Source of the DNA: Natronorubrum tibetense GA33
GTDB taxonomy: Archaea > Halobacteriota > Halobacteria > Halobacteriales > Natrialbaceae
Assembly: GCF_000383975.1 (NCBI RefSeq)
Contig: NZ_KB913017.1
Span: 3,386,265-3,450,264, forward strand
DNA length: 64,000 bases
Reading direction: 5' to 3'
Part shown: positions 52,735 to 62,370 of the stretch, in pieces
Numbering within the stretch: position 1 is the stretch's first letter
Layout: every line of letters starts with the position of its first letter
Made by a program: the position numbers and the translations under genes
The notes under the pieces: generated by a model
Database searches by the model: none
What the model saw: only the letters and a program-made list of their open reading frames with translations
What the model was told of the DNA's origin: nothing

Positions 52735-53617
52735 CCCCGACTCCGGAGTGGACGACCGCTCCGCTCACGCGGATCCCTCCGTCGACGAGGAGTTCGATCG
52801 GATTCAGGCCCGCTGGCGGCGCCGCTTCGCGGTCAGAATCGGCGCCGTCGTCGGGCTGCTCGCCCTCGTGATCGCGACCGCACGGTGGCTCGGCTTCGAT
52901 CTGGCGTACCTCTACGCACACCGCCGGAACCTGCGGGACGTCTTGCTCGAGGAGATGCTCGCGCCCGCACAGCTCTGGGCACAGTTGCAGGCGGACAGCT
53001 CAACGCTGGCGTCGGCGACCCTCGAGACCCTGGCCATCGCGGGCGTCGGCACGGCTATCGGCCTTCCGCTCGCGTTCTGTCTCGGGATCCTCGCTGCGGG
53101 CAACGTGACACCGAGAATCGTCCACGCCCCGCTACGGCTGTTCCTGGGCGGCGTCCGCGCCGTGCCGAGCATGGTCTATGCGCTCCTGTTCGTGATCCTC
53201 GCCGGACTCGGGCCGGTCGCCGGCGCGCTCGCCATCGCGATGGGAACGGTCGGCGACCTCGGCCGACTCTTCGCCGACGAGATGGAGGAGATCGACCGTG
53301 CGCCGGTCGAAGCCGTCGCCTCGAGCGGGGCCGGACTGCTGGCGACGACCGCGGCCGCTCGACTCCCGCAGGTGACGACGGCCTACGTCGCGTGGACGCT
53401 GTTCTACCTCGAGATCAACGCCCGCAAGAGTTCGGTGCTCGGCATCGTCGGCGCCGGCGGGATCGGCTACCCGCTGTTCATGGCGTTCAATGCCAGAAAC
53501 TACACGCGCGTGATGGCGGCGATCGTGGCGATCCTCGTCCTCGTCGTGAGCGTCGAACTCGTCGCGAATCGGCTCCGGAGTTTGCTCGACGCCGACCGGC
53601 GGGCCGCACGGAACTAA
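52727..53617 (+). CDS. phnE: Phosphonate-type ABC importer, permease
   Basis: The likely start is GTG at 52727 (VADPDSGVDDRS), 8 nt inside the phnC end; the frame open further left is a shadow of phnC. The 296-residue protein has a hydrophilic ~55-residue N-terminus and about six helices. The PhnE family loop is FFLGGVRAVPSMVYALLF-like near residues 140-155 and EINARKSSVLGIVGAGGIGY near 227-246 contacts the ATPase. It is the only permease of the set, forming a homodimer. Confidence 0.85.
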   Translation: MADPDSGVDDRSAHADPSVDEEFDRIQARWRRRFAVRIGAVVGLLALVIATARWLGFDLAYLYAHRRNLRDVLLEEMLAPAQLWAQLQADSSTLASATLETLAIAGVGTAIGLPLAFCLGILAAGNVTPRIVHAPLRLFLGGVRAVPSMVYALLFVILAGLGPVAGALAIAMGTVGDLGRLFADEMEEIDRAPVEAVASSGAGLLATTAAARLPQVTTAYVAWTLFYLEINARKSSVLGIVGAGGIGYPLFMAFNARNYTRVMAAIVAILVLVVSVELVANRLRSLLDADRRAARN

Positions 53618-53697
53618 CCCGGACCGCAGGGCCACTCGAGCGCGCTCGTTCGGCCGCAGTAGCCGGATTTAAGCCGGTGTCCGCGCTACGCGGTCGT

Positions 53698-54618
53698 ATG
53701 TCTCTCGTCCTGCCGAGCGAACTCGTCGTCGACCGATTTCTCCCGACGGTCCGGGCCATGCTCGCGACTCGTCTCGCCGACCGCGACATGACTCAACAGG
53801 AGATCGCGGCCAACCTCGGCGTTACCCAGGCCGCCGTCAGCAAGTACGTCGGCGGCGAGAGCGGCGGCGACGATCGGTTTCGCGAGCATCCCGAAACCGT
53901 TGCCACGGTCAACCGAATCGCCGACGGGCTTTCGAGCGGCGAGATGGACGGCTACGACGCGCTGGCCGAACTCCTCGCGCTCGTCCGCAGTCTCGAGGAC
54001 CGCGGGCCGATCTGCGAACTCCACGAGGAGGAGATGCCCGCCCTTCGCGGTCTCGGCTGTGACCTCTGCGTTCGCGGACTCGATGCCGACGTGCGGGCCG
54101 AACGCGACGTGCTCGCCGACGTCCGAACGGCCGCACGAACGCTCGCGGCGATTCCCGAAATGGCCGACTACGTTCCGAACGTCGGCACCAACGTCGGGAT
54201 GTGTCTCCCCGATCCGCGGGACGAGACCGACGTCGCCGCGATTCCGGGTCGAATCTACTCGATGGGGCGCCGTATCGAAATTCCCGCGAATCCCGAGTTC
54301 GGTGCGTCGAAACACGTCGCCACGGCACTCCTCGCGGCCAACGTGATCGATCCCGACGTTCGGGGTGCGACCAACGTCGCGACCGACGAGAGACTCCTCG
54401 AGGCCGCCCGAGAACGAGGACTGGAACCCCTCGAATTCGACGCCGACTACGAAGATCGTGGGGCCCACCTCCGTTCGCGCTTCGAGGAGCGGGGTGGGGT
54501 TCCGCTCGTGGCCTATCACGAGGGGGCGTTCGGCATCGAGCCGACGACGTTCGTGTTCGGGTCGACGGCCGGTGACGCAGTCCAACTCGTGGACGAACTG
54601 ATCGCGATTTCCTCGTAA
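53698..54618 (+). CDS. HTH-ThiN regulator (ThiR-like)
   Basis: ATG 53698 is chosen (MSLVLPSELVVDRFLPTVRA); the upstream frame overlaps phnE. The 306-residue protein has a helix-turn-helix near 22-60 (MTQQEIAANLGVTQAAVSKY), a middle Cys-containing part (GPICELHEEEMPALRGLGCDLC) and a C-terminal ThiN domain (GASKHVATALLAANVIDP, GGVPLVAYHEGAFGIEP). The domain architecture matches archaeal ThiR, a repressor that senses thiamine phosphates, or a bifunctional thiamine-phosphate synthase. TATA-like ATTTAAGCC is just upstream. It may control the thiBPQ operon at 21.6-25.6 kb. Confidence 0.82.
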   Translation: MSLVLPSELVVDRFLPTVRAMLATRLADRDMTQQEIAANLGVTQAAVSKYVGGESGGDDRFREHPETVATVNRIADGLSSGEMDGYDALAELLALVRSLEDRGPICELHEEEMPALRGLGCDLCVRGLDADVRAERDVLADVRTAARTLAAIPEMADYVPNVGTNVGMCLPDPRDETDVAAIPGRIYSMGRRIEIPANPEFGASKHVATALLAANVIDPDVRGATNVATDERLLEAARERGLEPLEFDADYEDRGAHLRSRFEERGGVPLVAYHEGAFGIEPTTFVFGSTAGDAVQLVDELIAISS

Positions 54619-55053
54619 CGTTTCGTGTCGGCCTGAGCTATCGGAACCGAATCGGCGCGTTCTCGAATCGGACTCGAGTTCGATGGCGAGTACACAACTG
54701 CGGCGAACGTCTCTCGAACCAGTTCGACGAACGGGACCCACGAGTCGCCTTCCATCGGGCGCGTTCGGAATCGAATCCACGACTGACGCGTTCGACACGG
54801 CGGCCGAACCAGTTGCTGAACTGCTCGAAGCAGTTTCGCCATCGCGACAAACCACCTGCAGGCCGACGTTGCCCGACAGTTTCGACGCCTCTCGAGGCGA
54901 CGAACACCGACGCACTTCCCGTACTATCAGCACGATTGAAACTGTTCTATACAGCAGTTAGACAATACTCGTCGCGGTTTCGATCGAGTGTACGGTTCTA
55001 TGACGACGATAGTAATGCGTGTCAGCTGAGTGGAGTTATCCGTCTTAGCACGA
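54619..55053. other. Intergenic stretch
   Basis: I see no convincing gene in 435 nt. Several frames are open by chance in high-GC DNA, but none has a good start or protein-like composition. The part near 54945-55050 (TTCTATACAGCAG and TTAGCACGAATG) likely holds the promoter of the next gene. Confidence 0.45.
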
Positions 55054-56205
55054 ATGGACATCATCATCACGATCCAGCACGCGGCGAACGTCCACTTCTT
55101 CAAGCACGTTGTCCGCGAACTCGAGGCTGCGGGACACGACGTGTCCGTGTTCGCCCGCGAAAAGGGAGTCGCTGGACGCCTTCTCGACGCCTACGATATC
55201 GATCACGAACTGCTCTGTGGGGAACCCGACGGCTGGCTCGGATTGGGACTGACGCAACTATTTTATGAGGTGCGACTGCTCCGACGGGCGCGCGCTATCG
55301 ACCCGGCGTATATCCTCAGCAGTCACGGTATCGCCGCGACGCACGTCGCCACGCTGGTCGGCGCGGAGAGCCACGTCTACATCGATACCGAGACGGCGAT
55401 CAACACCGGGAACCGACTGACACTCCCGTTCGCGGACGCACTCTACACGCCCGAGAGCTTCCGCGAGGAGTACGGCGACAATCACGCTACGTACTCCGGT
55501 TACCACGAACTCGCGTACCTCCACCCGGATCGATTCGAACCCGACCCGTCGGTCCTCCGACGAAACGGCGTCGATCCCGACGAACGGTACGCAGTCCTCC
55601 GCTTCGGCGCGTGGAACGGCAACCACGACGTCGGCAAAGCGGGCATCTCTCCCGAAGGCCGTCGCGAAATCGTCGACCTGCTCGGGGCCGACGGACGGGT
55701 GTACGTCTCCGCGGAGGGCGACGGATCGATCCCCAGCGGCGGCGAGTCGCTCCCCGTCCCGCCCGAGGCGTTCCACCACCTGCTCGCGTTCGCCGACATC
55801 GTCGTCGGCGAGGTCGCGACGACCACCCTCGAGGCCGGCGTTCTCGGGACGCCGACCGTTCGAATCAGCCCGTTCGCCGGGACGAACGAGATGGGAAAGT
55901 TTCGTGAACTCGAAGAGTACGGCCTCGTCCAGTCGTTTCACACGAGTCACGAAGCGGAGGGTATCGAGGCTATCGAGCGGCTCTCTCGCGATCCGAACGC
56001 CGCCGAGACGTGGGCGAGCCGACGCGAGACGCTCCTCGAGGAGACGATCGACGTCAGCGGCTACGTGCTCAGTCAGCTTCTCGAGGACGTCGACGAACCG
56101 TCTCCGGAAGCGGGAGCGCGGAGCGAGCCTGAACCAGCAACGGAAGCGCGGATCGGGACCGACCCAGCAACGACCGAACGCAACGAGCCGATTTCGAACC
56201 GATGA
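55054..56205 (+). CDS. DUF354 family glycosyltransferase-like protein
   Basis: ATG 55054 (MDIIITIQHAANVHFFKHVV) is the family start. The 383-residue protein has the DUF354 pattern: HAANVHFFK then a C-terminal half with LLAFADIVVGEVATTTLEAGVLGTPTVRISP, a UDP-GlcNAc 2-epimerase/GT-B-like site. Members are linked to surface polysaccharide genes in archaea. The last ~45 residues are a Glu/Pro/Ala-rich tail. It overlaps the following glycosyltransferase gene by 4 nt, so the two are a pair. Confidence 0.85.
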   Translation: MDIIITIQHAANVHFFKHVVRELEAAGHDVSVFAREKGVAGRLLDAYDIDHELLCGEPDGWLGLGLTQLFYEVRLLRRARAIDPAYILSSHGIAATHVATLVGAESHVYIDTETAINTGNRLTLPFADALYTPESFREEYGDNHATYSGYHELAYLHPDRFEPDPSVLRRNGVDPDERYAVLRFGAWNGNHDVGKAGISPEGRREIVDLLGADGRVYVSAEGDGSIPSGGESLPVPPEAFHHLLAFADIVVGEVATTTLEAGVLGTPTVRISPFAGTNEMGKFRELEEYGLVQSFHTSHEAEGIEAIERLSRDPNAAETWASRRETLLEETIDVSGYVLSQLLEDVDEPSPEAGARSEPEPATEARIGTDPATTERNEPISNR

Positions 56206-57167
56206 GGACGACTATCCGCGTCCTGAGTCTCACCACGACCGACTGGCGCAGTTTCTATCAGAGCCAGCTTGCCGCACTCGACTCCGTCGATGTCGAGGTG
56301 ACGACGCTGCCCGTTCCGGGCGAACATCGCGCGCGCGAGGACGATGTCGAGCAGCGGACGCCGGTCGATTACGCCCGATACCTGCCCCAGGTACTCCGAG
56401 CGGCGGGCGACGACTACGACCTCGTCCACGCCAATTACGGGCTGACCCTTCCGTTCGCCGTCGCAGCGTCCTCGCTCCCGCGGACCGAATTACCTGTCGT
56501 CTGTACGCTCTGGGGCGGCGAGTATCGCGACAACTCCTACGCGTCGCTCATCGAACGATTCGTCGCTCGAGCCGACGAGGTCGTCGTTCCCTCGAACGCG
56601 ATGGCTGACCGCGTCGACCGGTCTTGCCACGTCGTCCCGTTCCCCGTCGACACGAAGCAGTTTCGCCCGATTCCACGGGCCGAGGCCCGCGAACGCGTCG
56701 GCTGGACGAGCGACGAGCGGATCGTCCTCTTCCCCTACGCGCCGTCGCGCGAGGAGAAGGACTACCCGCTGGCGAAACGCGTCGTCGACGGACTCGAGGA
56801 AGAGATCACCCTCCGGACCGTCGCCAACGAGCCATACGAGGACGTGCCGTACTACCTGAACGCGGCCGACGCCGTCCTGCTCACGTCGCGATTCGAGAGC
56901 GGCCCGATGACGGTCAAGGAGGCCGCCGCCTGTAACACTCCGGTCGTCTCGCGCGACGTCGGCTTCGCTCGGGAGGTGCTCGCCGACGTCTCGAACTCCG
57001 CCATCGCAGACGACGAGGAGGCGCTCCGTGATCGGTTGGCGACCGTCCTCGAGACCGCCGAACCCTCGGATGGGAGGGCACAAATTACCGGGTACGGCAC
57101 CGAGGAGATGGGGGCGCGGCTCCGAGCTATCTACGAGCGCTGTCTCGAACAGACGATGCGAGTGTAA
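56202..57167 (+). CDS. GT-B glycosyltransferase (family 4 type)
   Basis: The 321-residue protein has the GT-B pattern: DYDLVHANYGLTLPFAVAAS near 70-90, a conserved WGGEYRDNSYA loop, and the nucleotide-sugar site ESGPMTVKEAAACNTPVVSRD near 230-250, which includes the E-x7-E signature. It transfers a sugar in surface glycan or glycolipid synthesis, probably with the preceding DUF354 gene (4-nt overlap). The acceptor and sugar are unknown. Confidence 0.87.
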   Translation: MRTTIRVLSLTTTDWRSFYQSQLAALDSVDVEVTTLPVPGEHRAREDDVEQRTPVDYARYLPQVLRAAGDDYDLVHANYGLTLPFAVAASSLPRTELPVVCTLWGGEYRDNSYASLIERFVARADEVVVPSNAMADRVDRSCHVVPFPVDTKQFRPIPRAEARERVGWTSDERIVLFPYAPSREEKDYPLAKRVVDGLEEEITLRTVANEPYEDVPYYLNAADAVLLTSRFESGPMTVKEAAACNTPVVSRDVGFAREVLADVSNSAIADDEEALRDRLATVLETAEPSDGRAQITGYGTEEMGARLRAIYERCLEQTMRV

Positions 57168-57246
57168 CGTGCGGTATCCGCCCGTCCGATCCGAACCCCT
57201 GTAACAGCGTGGACGAACGATCGTCGATCAGGCGACGACCTCCAAC

Positions 57247-57384
57247 TCAGAATCCGACAATAAGGCGGAACGGAATCCCGATCGCGAAAATCGCGATCAG
57301 CGCCGCCGTCGCGACCACAACCGGGACCGGGATCGCCTCCTCTTCGAAATTGAACAGTGAATCGAACATACCTCCCGTTGGCAT
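57247..57384 (-). CDS. 45-residue single-pass membrane protein
   Basis: ATG 57384 gives MPTGGMFDSLFNFEEEAIPV followed by a ~20-residue hydrophobic helix (PVVVATAALIAIFAIGIPFR). Met6 is an alternative start. It reads opposite to its neighbours, between the glycosyltransferase and rps2, and ends ~80 nt from the former. I believe it is a real small gene because the amphipathic N-terminus and clean helix are protein-like, but no function is known. Confidence 0.65.
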   Translation of the reverse strand: MPTGGMFDSLFNFEEEAIPVPVVVATAALIAIFAIGIPFRLIVGF

Positions 57385-57527
57385 GGTTCCTACGTAACTC
57401 TGTTGTTCGTCTACCAACTTGACCGCGCTCGAGCGGGCCTCAAAGCGGTTCTCGGCATTTACACTAGGCAGTCGCTGGCCGATTCGTCGTCCACTCGAAA
57501 AACGAACAGTATCCGAATTCGAACGCG

Positions 57528-58343
57528 TTAGACCATACTCTCGAAGTCCTCGAGCGAGTAGGACGGCTCTGCGCCGCGCTTGTCGAGGACTTCGTTCGCG
57601 AGGAGCCAGTAGACGACCGAGAGGGCCTTGCGACCCTTGTTGTTCGTCGGGACGACGAGGTCGACGTTACTGACCTGGTTGTTCGAGTCACACATCGCGA
57701 TGACCGGGATGCCGACCGTGATGGCCTCCTTGACGGCCTGGGCGTCGCCGATCGGGTCCGTGACGACGACGACATCGGGTTCGATGTAGCCGTCGTACTT
57801 GGGGTTGGTCAGCGTGCCGGGGATGAAGCGGCCGGTGCGGGCTCGAGCGCCCACGGCTTCGGCGAACTTCTCCGCCGGGAAGCGACCGTACTGGCGCGAG
57901 GACGTGACCAGGATCTGTTCCGGGTCGTAGTTCGCGAGGAAGTCCGCGGCCGTGCGGATCCGGCCGTCGGTCTTCGAGACGTCCAGTACGTAGAGACCGT
58001 CGGTCCGGACGCGGTGGATGAACCGCTCCATGTCCTTGGTCTTCTGCTGGGTACCGATGTGGACACCGGCGCCGAGGTAGTCCTCGACGGGGATGAGGAG
58101 GTCGGCCTCCTCGTCGCTCATGACGTCGTCGTCGAGCGTCGGCCCCTCGTCTTCGGGCTCCTCGTCGGTCACTGGTTCTGCGTCGGCGTCGGCCTCCTCG
58201 GCCTCGGCGTCGGCGGGCTGTTCCTCGGCTGGCTCGACGTCTTCTTCGGGATCGGCGGCGGGGCCAGGCCCTTCGGCTGGCTCCTCGTCGATCTCGTCTT
58301 CGGCGGCGTCGAGCCCTTCCTGGGTTGCGTCGTTATCTGTCAT
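57528..58343 (-). CDS. rps2: Ribosomal protein S2 with acidic N-terminal extension
   Basis: The 271-residue protein carries the S2 core from about residue 75 ([59 protein letters not shown]). It is preceded by an Ala/Glu/Asp/Pro-rich acidic N-terminal region of ~75 residues. It overlaps eno by 4 nt and closes the conserved rpl18e-rpl13-rps9-rpoN-rpoK-eno-rps2 operon. Confidence 0.95.
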   Translation of the reverse strand: MTDNDATQEGLDAAEDEIDEEPAEGPGPAADPEEDVEPAEEQPADAEAEEADADAEPVTDEEPEDEGPTLDDDVMSDEEADLLIPVEDYLGAGVHIGTQQKTKDMERFIHRVRTDGLYVLDVSKTDGRIRTAADFLANYDPEQILVTSSRQYGRFPAEKFAEAVGARARTGRFIPGTLTNPKYDGYIEPDVVVVTDPIGDAQAVKEAITVGIPVIAMCDSNNQVSNVDLVVPTNNKGRKALSVVYWLLANEVLDKRGAEPSYSLEDFESMV

Positions 58344-59551
58344 GTCGCGTCGTCTGCGATTCTGATGAGCTCGTTGAGCTTGGCGGTTCGCTCGCCGCCG
58401 ACGGCACCCGTTTTGATGTAGGGTGCGTCGGTCGCGACGGCGAGGTGTGCGATCGTCGTGTCCTCGGTTTCGCCCGAGCGGTGGGAGATGACCGAGTCGT
58501 AGCCGTTCTGGGTCGCGAGTTCGATCGCGTCGAAGGCGTCAGTGAGCGTCCCGATCTGGTTCGGCTTGATCAGGATGCTGTTGGCCGCGCCGCGGTCGAT
58601 ACCCTCGACGAGCCGATCGGTGTTCGTGACGAACAGATCGTCACCACAGATCAGCGTTTGGTCGCCGACCTCGTCGGTGAGTTCGGCGAAGGCGTCGTAG
58701 TCGTTCTCGTCGAGGGGATCCTCGACGTAGACCAGATCGTACTCACGGACCAGATCAGCGATGTACGCGATCTGCTCGTCCGTGTCGCGGCTGACGCCTT
58801 CGGACTCGTACTCGTAGGTTTCCGAATCGTCGTCGTACATCTCGGCGGCCGCAACGTCGAGTCCAAAGCCGATACCGAAACCGACCTCGTCTTCGACCTG
58901 CGAGACCGCCTCGTCGACGATCTCGAACGCCTCCTCGTCGTCGATCGACGGCGCCCACGCGCCCTCGTCGCCCTTGCCCGACGGAACGCCTCGTTCCTCG
59001 AGCAGGTCGGCGACGGCATCGTGGACGGCGGCATTGGCGAAGACGGCGTCTTCGACGTTCGGCGCCCCGACGGGGGCGACGAGGAACTCCTGAATGTCGG
59101 TCGCGTCGGCGGCGTGTTCGCCACCGCCGACGACGTTGCCGAGCGGGATCGGGAAGTTCTCGCCGCGGAACGCACCGCCAAGATGCTGGAACAGCGGCGC
59201 GCCGAGGACGTCGGCACCGGCTTTCGCGGCGGCCATCGAGATGGCGACCGCGCTGTTAGCGCCGATTTCCGAGAAGTCGTCCGTGCCGTCCGCGGCACGG
59301 AGGATCGAATCGACTTCTCGCTGGTTGCCCGCGTAGGCCTCACCGACGAGACGGGGGACGGCGCGTTCGCGGGCCGCGGCGATCGCCTCGTTGGCGGGTC
59401 GCTCGACGGCCTCGTACTCGCCCGTGCTGGCACCGCTGGGTGCCGCAGCGCGACCGAATCCGCCGCTTTCGGTGATGACGTCGGCCTCGACCGTCGGGTT
59501 GCCCCGGGAGTCGAGGATTCGACGCAGCCGAACGTCCGTGATGCGCGTCAT
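58340..59551 (-). CDS. eno: Enolase
   Basis: The 403-residue enzyme has the enolase start [29 protein letters not shown] near 40-48, DDLFVTNTD near 295, LIKPNQIGT near 325 and [10 protein letters not shown] near 360. It converts 2-phosphoglycerate to phosphoenolpyruvate in glycolysis and gluconeogenesis. It overlaps rpoK and rps2 by 4 nt each, a usual archaeal ribosomal operon. Confidence 0.96.
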   Translation of the reverse strand: MTRITDVRLRRILDSRGNPTVEADVITESGGFGRAAAPSGASTGEYEAVERPANEAIAAARERAVPRLVGEAYAGNQREVDSILRAADGTDDFSEIGANSAVAISMAAAKAGADVLGAPLFQHLGGAFRGENFPIPLGNVVGGGEHAADATDIQEFLVAPVGAPNVEDAVFANAAVHDAVADLLEERGVPSGKGDEGAWAPSIDDEEAFEIVDEAVSQVEDEVGFGIGFGLDVAAAEMYDDDSETYEYESEGVSRDTDEQIAYIADLVREYDLVYVEDPLDENDYDAFAELTDEVGDQTLICGDDLFVTNTDRLVEGIDRGAANSILIKPNQIGTLTDAFDAIELATQNGYDSVISHRSGETEDTTIAHLAVATDAPYIKTGAVGGERTAKLNELIRIADDAT

Positions 59552-59733
59552 TTCCGGTCGTACCCCCGCTTGACGGTAAACGGCAGGACGCCGGCATCGT
59601 ACTCTTCGGCGGCGATGAGGATCGGTTCGGTCTGCTTCGTCTCGATCAACACCGGCGCGCCGTAGGACACCTGCAGCGCTCGCGCGCCGAGGATGCGTGC
59701 TTTCTCGTAGCGATTGTGACGTTCCTGTTGCAT
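59548..59733 (-). CDS. rpoK: RNA polymerase subunit K (Rpb6/omega)
   Basis: The start at 59733 gives a 61-residue protein with [21 protein letters not shown], the conserved Rpb6/omega helix pair, and [13 protein letters not shown] at the end. It helps assemble and stabilise RNA polymerase. It lies 1 nt after rpoN and overlaps eno by 4 nt. Confidence 0.95.
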   Translation of the reverse strand: MQQERHNRYEKARILGARALQVSYGAPVLIETKQTEPILIAAEEYDAGVLPFTVKRGYDRK

Positions 59734-59734
59734 G

Positions 59735-59929
59735 TTACTGGTATGGAGAGACGACGTCAACGAGGTCGGTGTGACTGACGAGCATGCGCCGACAACAGTA
59801 GCGGTCGACGCCGAGTTCGTCGAGAACCTTCTCGGGGTCCTCGTCGCCCTCGTTCGCTCGCTCGTCGAACTCCTCCCAGTGTTCGCCGACGACAGTGCCA
59901 CAGGTGAAACACCGGACCGGTACCATCAT
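59735..59929 (-). CDS. rpoN: RNA polymerase subunit N (Rpb10)
   Basis: The 64-residue protein starts [15 protein letters not shown] with C7 and C10, and has the CC pair (C45, C46) that completes the Rpb10 zinc site. It docks the assembly platform formed by D, L and P subunits. It lies between rps9 (12 nt) and rpoK (1 nt). Confidence 0.96.
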   Translation of the reverse strand: MMVPVRCFTCGTVVGEHWEEFDERANEGDEDPEKVLDELGVDRYCCRRMLVSHTDLVDVVSPYQ

Positions 59930-59941
59930 GTTTGAATCACC

Positions 59942-60340
59942 TTAGCGGTAGGACTTCTGGTAGCGAGCCCGAGCGCCCGGGCCGCCCCACTTCTTCGGTT
60001 CGGACTGGCGAACGTCGTTGACCAGCAGCGACCGGTCGAACTCCATGTAGGCGTCGCGGAGTTCTGCGTCGTTGCTGTGCTGGACGATGCCGCGTGCGAT
60101 GGCGGTGCGGACGGCGTCGGCCTGTCCGCTGATCCCGCCACCCTCGACGCGAACGTCGATGTCCATCTCGCTCCGGAGGTCCTCACCGGCGATGCGGAAC
60201 GGCTCGAGCATCTTGAGTCGGGACATCTCCGGTTCGACCAGTTCGACCGGCTTGGAGTTGATTCGGACGCGACCCTCGCCCTCGCTAACGGTTGCGCGAG
60301 CGACGGCGGTCTTCTTCTTTCCACTCGTGTTCGTTACCAT
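59942..60340 (-). CDS. rps9: Ribosomal protein S9
   Basis: The 132-residue protein has the S9 core [19 protein letters not shown] near the start, [19 protein letters not shown] near 66-84 and a basic C-terminus ending QKSYR that reaches the decoding centre. It overlaps rpl13 by 7 nt. Confidence 0.95.
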   Translation of the reverse strand: MVTNTSGKKKTAVARATVSEGEGRVRINSKPVELVEPEMSRLKMLEPFRIAGEDLRSEMDIDVRVEGGGISGQADAVRTAIARGIVQHSNDAELRDAYMEFDRSLLVNDVRQSEPKKWGGPGARARYQKSYR

Positions 60341-60783
60341 GTGACGTTAGCACCGAGTTGATCGGAGACTTCGCCCAGGTGGACGAAGCGGATGTTCGAC
60401 AGGCGATCCAGCGACGTGTCCTCGAGAATCTCGGCCTCGCGGTCGTCGTCGTCCTCGTACGGGTTGCCGACGTAGACGCGAACGTTCTCGAGTGCCTCGC
60501 GACCGCGCGTCTTCTTGTACGGCAACATCCCGCGAACGGAGCGCTTGAAGATCGTGTCCGGTCGCTTCGGGTAGTAGGGTCCGCGGTCGGAGCCCAGCTG
60601 GATGCGCGTGCGGTAGTTCTCGAAGATATCCTCCTTGTCGCCGGTGATGACGGCGTCTTCGGCGTTGACGATCGCGACGCGTTCGCCGTCGAGTGCGCGC
60701 TGTGCGACCTCGCTGGCGACGCGACCGAGAATGCAGTCCCCGGCGTCGACGACGACGTCCGCGTCGAACTCTGCGATACTCAT
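60334..60783 (-). CDS. rpl13: Ribosomal protein L13
   Basis: The 149-residue protein has [20 protein letters not shown] at the start, [16 protein letters not shown] and the [19 protein letters not shown] segment typical of archaeal L13. It is an early assembly protein of the large subunit. It overlaps rpl18e (4 nt) and rps9 (7 nt). Confidence 0.95.
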   Translation of the reverse strand: MSIAEFDADVVVDAGDCILGRVASEVAQRALDGERVAIVNAEDAVITGDKEDIFENYRTRIQLGSDRGPYYPKRPDTIFKRSVRGMLPYKKTRGREALENVRVYVGNPYEDDDDREAEILEDTSLDRLSNIRFVHLGEVSDQLGANVTW

Positions 60784-61133
60784 CGAATCACCCGGACGTT
60801 GGATCCTTCGGGGTTCTCTTCGAGCAGTTGCTCGAGCGGTACTGGCTCGCCGACCTGATCGATCTTCGTCTCTGCGGACGAAGAGAAGTTGACGGCGGCC
60901 ACGGTGACGTTCTTCTGTAGTGCGCCGGAGCCCAGCACTTTGCCGGGAACGACGACAGTCTCTTCTTCGCGTGCGTATCGTTCGATGCGGCCCAGATTCA
61001 CCTCTGCGTGGGTGCGTCGGGGCTTCTCGAGTCGATCCGCAACGTCTCGCCAGACGTCGGCGTCCGCTTTGCGGGACGTCGACTTCAGCTCGGCGATGAG
61101 ATCGTTGAGCCTCGGATTAGTTTTGCTACTCAT
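60780..61133 (-). CDS. rpl18e: Ribosomal protein L18e
   Basis: The 117-residue protein matches L18e: [39 protein letters not shown] and the C-terminal [12 protein letters not shown]. It is the first protein gene of its operon and lies ~150 nt from the duplicated tRNA-Leu end, with tRNA-Leu further upstream. Confidence 0.95.
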   Translation of the reverse strand: MSSKTNPRLNDLIAELKSTSRKADADVWRDVADRLEKPRRTHAEVNLGRIERYAREEETVVVPGKVLGSGALQKNVTVAAVNFSSSAETKIDQVGEPVPLEQLLEENPEGSNVRVIR

Positions 61134-61400
61134 TGGTTTCCTCCAAATACTGCGGGCTCGAGAGCGAGCACGTGCTCGCGTCCTCGAGCGATCGTGGAAT
61201 CGATATCGGTTCGATCGAACCGATCGAGACGTCGACCGCGTCTGGTCGTGTCTCTTCGGATCGATCGACTGCTGAGAAGTGGATGCAGGGAGCAGGATTT
61301 GAACCGCCGGGAGACGGTCGGTTTTGCAACCGCTCGACTCCCGTGGCTCAAATCTGCCGTTCCATTTTCACAGCTCTTCCGTTTGGTCGAGCTGGAAAAA
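61134..61400. other. Stretch with tRNA-Leu 3'-end duplicate
   Basis: No protein gene. It contains a 23-nt copy of the tRNA-Leu 3' end (61283-61305) followed by a long imperfect hairpin at about 61290-61360, whose arms share the GATTTGA(A/G)CC and CGGGAG pieces. This is not a working tRNA because the T stem and acceptor do not pair. Confidence 0.6.
61283..61305 (-). repeat. Duplicated 3' end of tRNA-Leu (att-like)
   Basis: ATGCAGGGAGCAGGATTTGAACC here is identical to 61400-61422, the 3' end of the intact tRNA-Leu gene, 117 nt away. Integrases that use tRNA 3' ends leave exactly such direct repeats. Confidence 0.65.
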
Positions 61401-61485
61401 TGCAGGGAGCAGGATTTGAACCTGCGGACTCCTACGAGACAGCGCCCTGAACGCTGCGCCGTTGACCTGACTTGGCTATCCCTGC
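61401..61485 (-). tRNA. tRNA-Leu (CAG)
   Basis: The minus strand gives acceptor GCAGGGA/TCCCTGC with discriminator A, anticodon stem CAGCG/CGCTG around TTCAGGG (anticodon CAG), a long variable arm and T arm GCAGGTTCAAATCCTGC. CCA is not encoded. The gene lies at its usual archaeal place between rpoD and rpl18e. Confidence 0.95.
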
Positions 61486-61617
61486 TCGCACTTCTGTCTA
61501 TCCGTCGCCCCTTCAAACCCCTTTCGATTCCAGTGGACGACGCCGCACCAGTCTCGTCGCTCGCGGCGCTGGCGAACGGGCGTGCGTCCGTGTGGGTGTG
61601 GGGGCGATGAATCATCG

Positions 61618-62367
61618 TTACAGCTGTACTGCGTCTTCGAGTTCGGTCGCACGCGCCTCGATCGAGTCGACGGCTCGCGTGACCAGTTCCTCGACGGTAA
61701 AGGAGCCGTCCGTCTCCACGCGGAAGACGAAGGCGTTCGGGACGTCCTCGACTTCGACCTGCTTGCCGGGGTATCGGTTCGAGAGATCGTGGTCGAACTC
61801 GCTGGTCGGCACGAGTTCGCCGTCGTCCTCGATGACACCGCGGACGATCTGTGACTCCTGCTCTTCGAACTCCGGCAGGTCGTCGACGACCGACACGCGC
61901 TGGAGGTGTCGGTACCCGACGGCGACACCGCCCTGATGTTTCGCGTGGTTCTTTCCGCGTTCGAGCACGGCGTCGGCCTCGGCCTCGAGGCGCTGGCCGT
62001 CTTTGAGCTCGATGATCGGCACGTTGTCGTCCGCGGGCTGGACGAGGTCGTCGCTCGAGACGAGATCGCCCGAGTAGGCGGTGGCCGGCCCTTCGACGTC
62101 GATCGAGAGCGTGACGGTGTCGTCCTCGACGAACTCGCCTTCCGGCGGGGTCGTCAGCGGGACGAGTCCGAGTCGGAGCGCGAGTTGCTCGTCGAACATG
62201 ACCGACGAGTTCTCGACGAACCGGACGGTATCGATCGCCATCGTGGGGACGTCGGCGACCATCGCGCGACGAATACCGTTGGCGAACGCGGGTGTCACGT
62301 CGCGGACGAGGAAGCGTGCGTCACGATCCTCGCGTTCGACGAACTCGACGTCGTACTCTGCTGTCAT
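61618..62367 (-). CDS. rpoD: RNA polymerase subunit D (Rpb3/alpha-like)
   Basis: The 249-residue protein has the alpha/Rpb3-type dimerisation part ([20 protein letters not shown]) and the insert domain. It has no cysteine at all, so it cannot hold the 4Fe-4S cluster seen in some archaeal D subunits. It forms the assembly platform with L, N and P. It starts 3 nt before the rps11 stop's end in the rps13-rps4-rps11-rpoD operon. Confidence 0.95.
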   Translation of the reverse strand: MTAEYDVEFVEREDRDARFLVRDVTPAFANGIRRAMVADVPTMAIDTVRFVENSSVMFDEQLALRLGLVPLTTPPEGEFVEDDTVTLSIDVEGPATAYSGDLVSSDDLVQPADDNVPIIELKDGQRLEAEADAVLERGKNHAKHQGGVAVGYRHLQRVSVVDDLPEFEEQESQIVRGVIEDDGELVPTSEFDHDLSNRYPGKQVEVEDVPNAFVFRVETDGSFTVEELVTRAVDSIEARATELEDAVQL

Positions 62368-62370
62368 GGG

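Noticed and set aside
54638-54961. Small genes in several frames between the ThiR-like and DUF354 genes
   Set aside because: The frames are Arg/Ser-rich with poor starts and match no known pattern, as expected for chance frames in GC-rich DNA.
61283-61360. A tRNA-Cys-like gene with a GCA loop
   Set aside because: The T stem has mismatches, the anticodon stem does not form and no 5' acceptor strand pairs with the 3' end.
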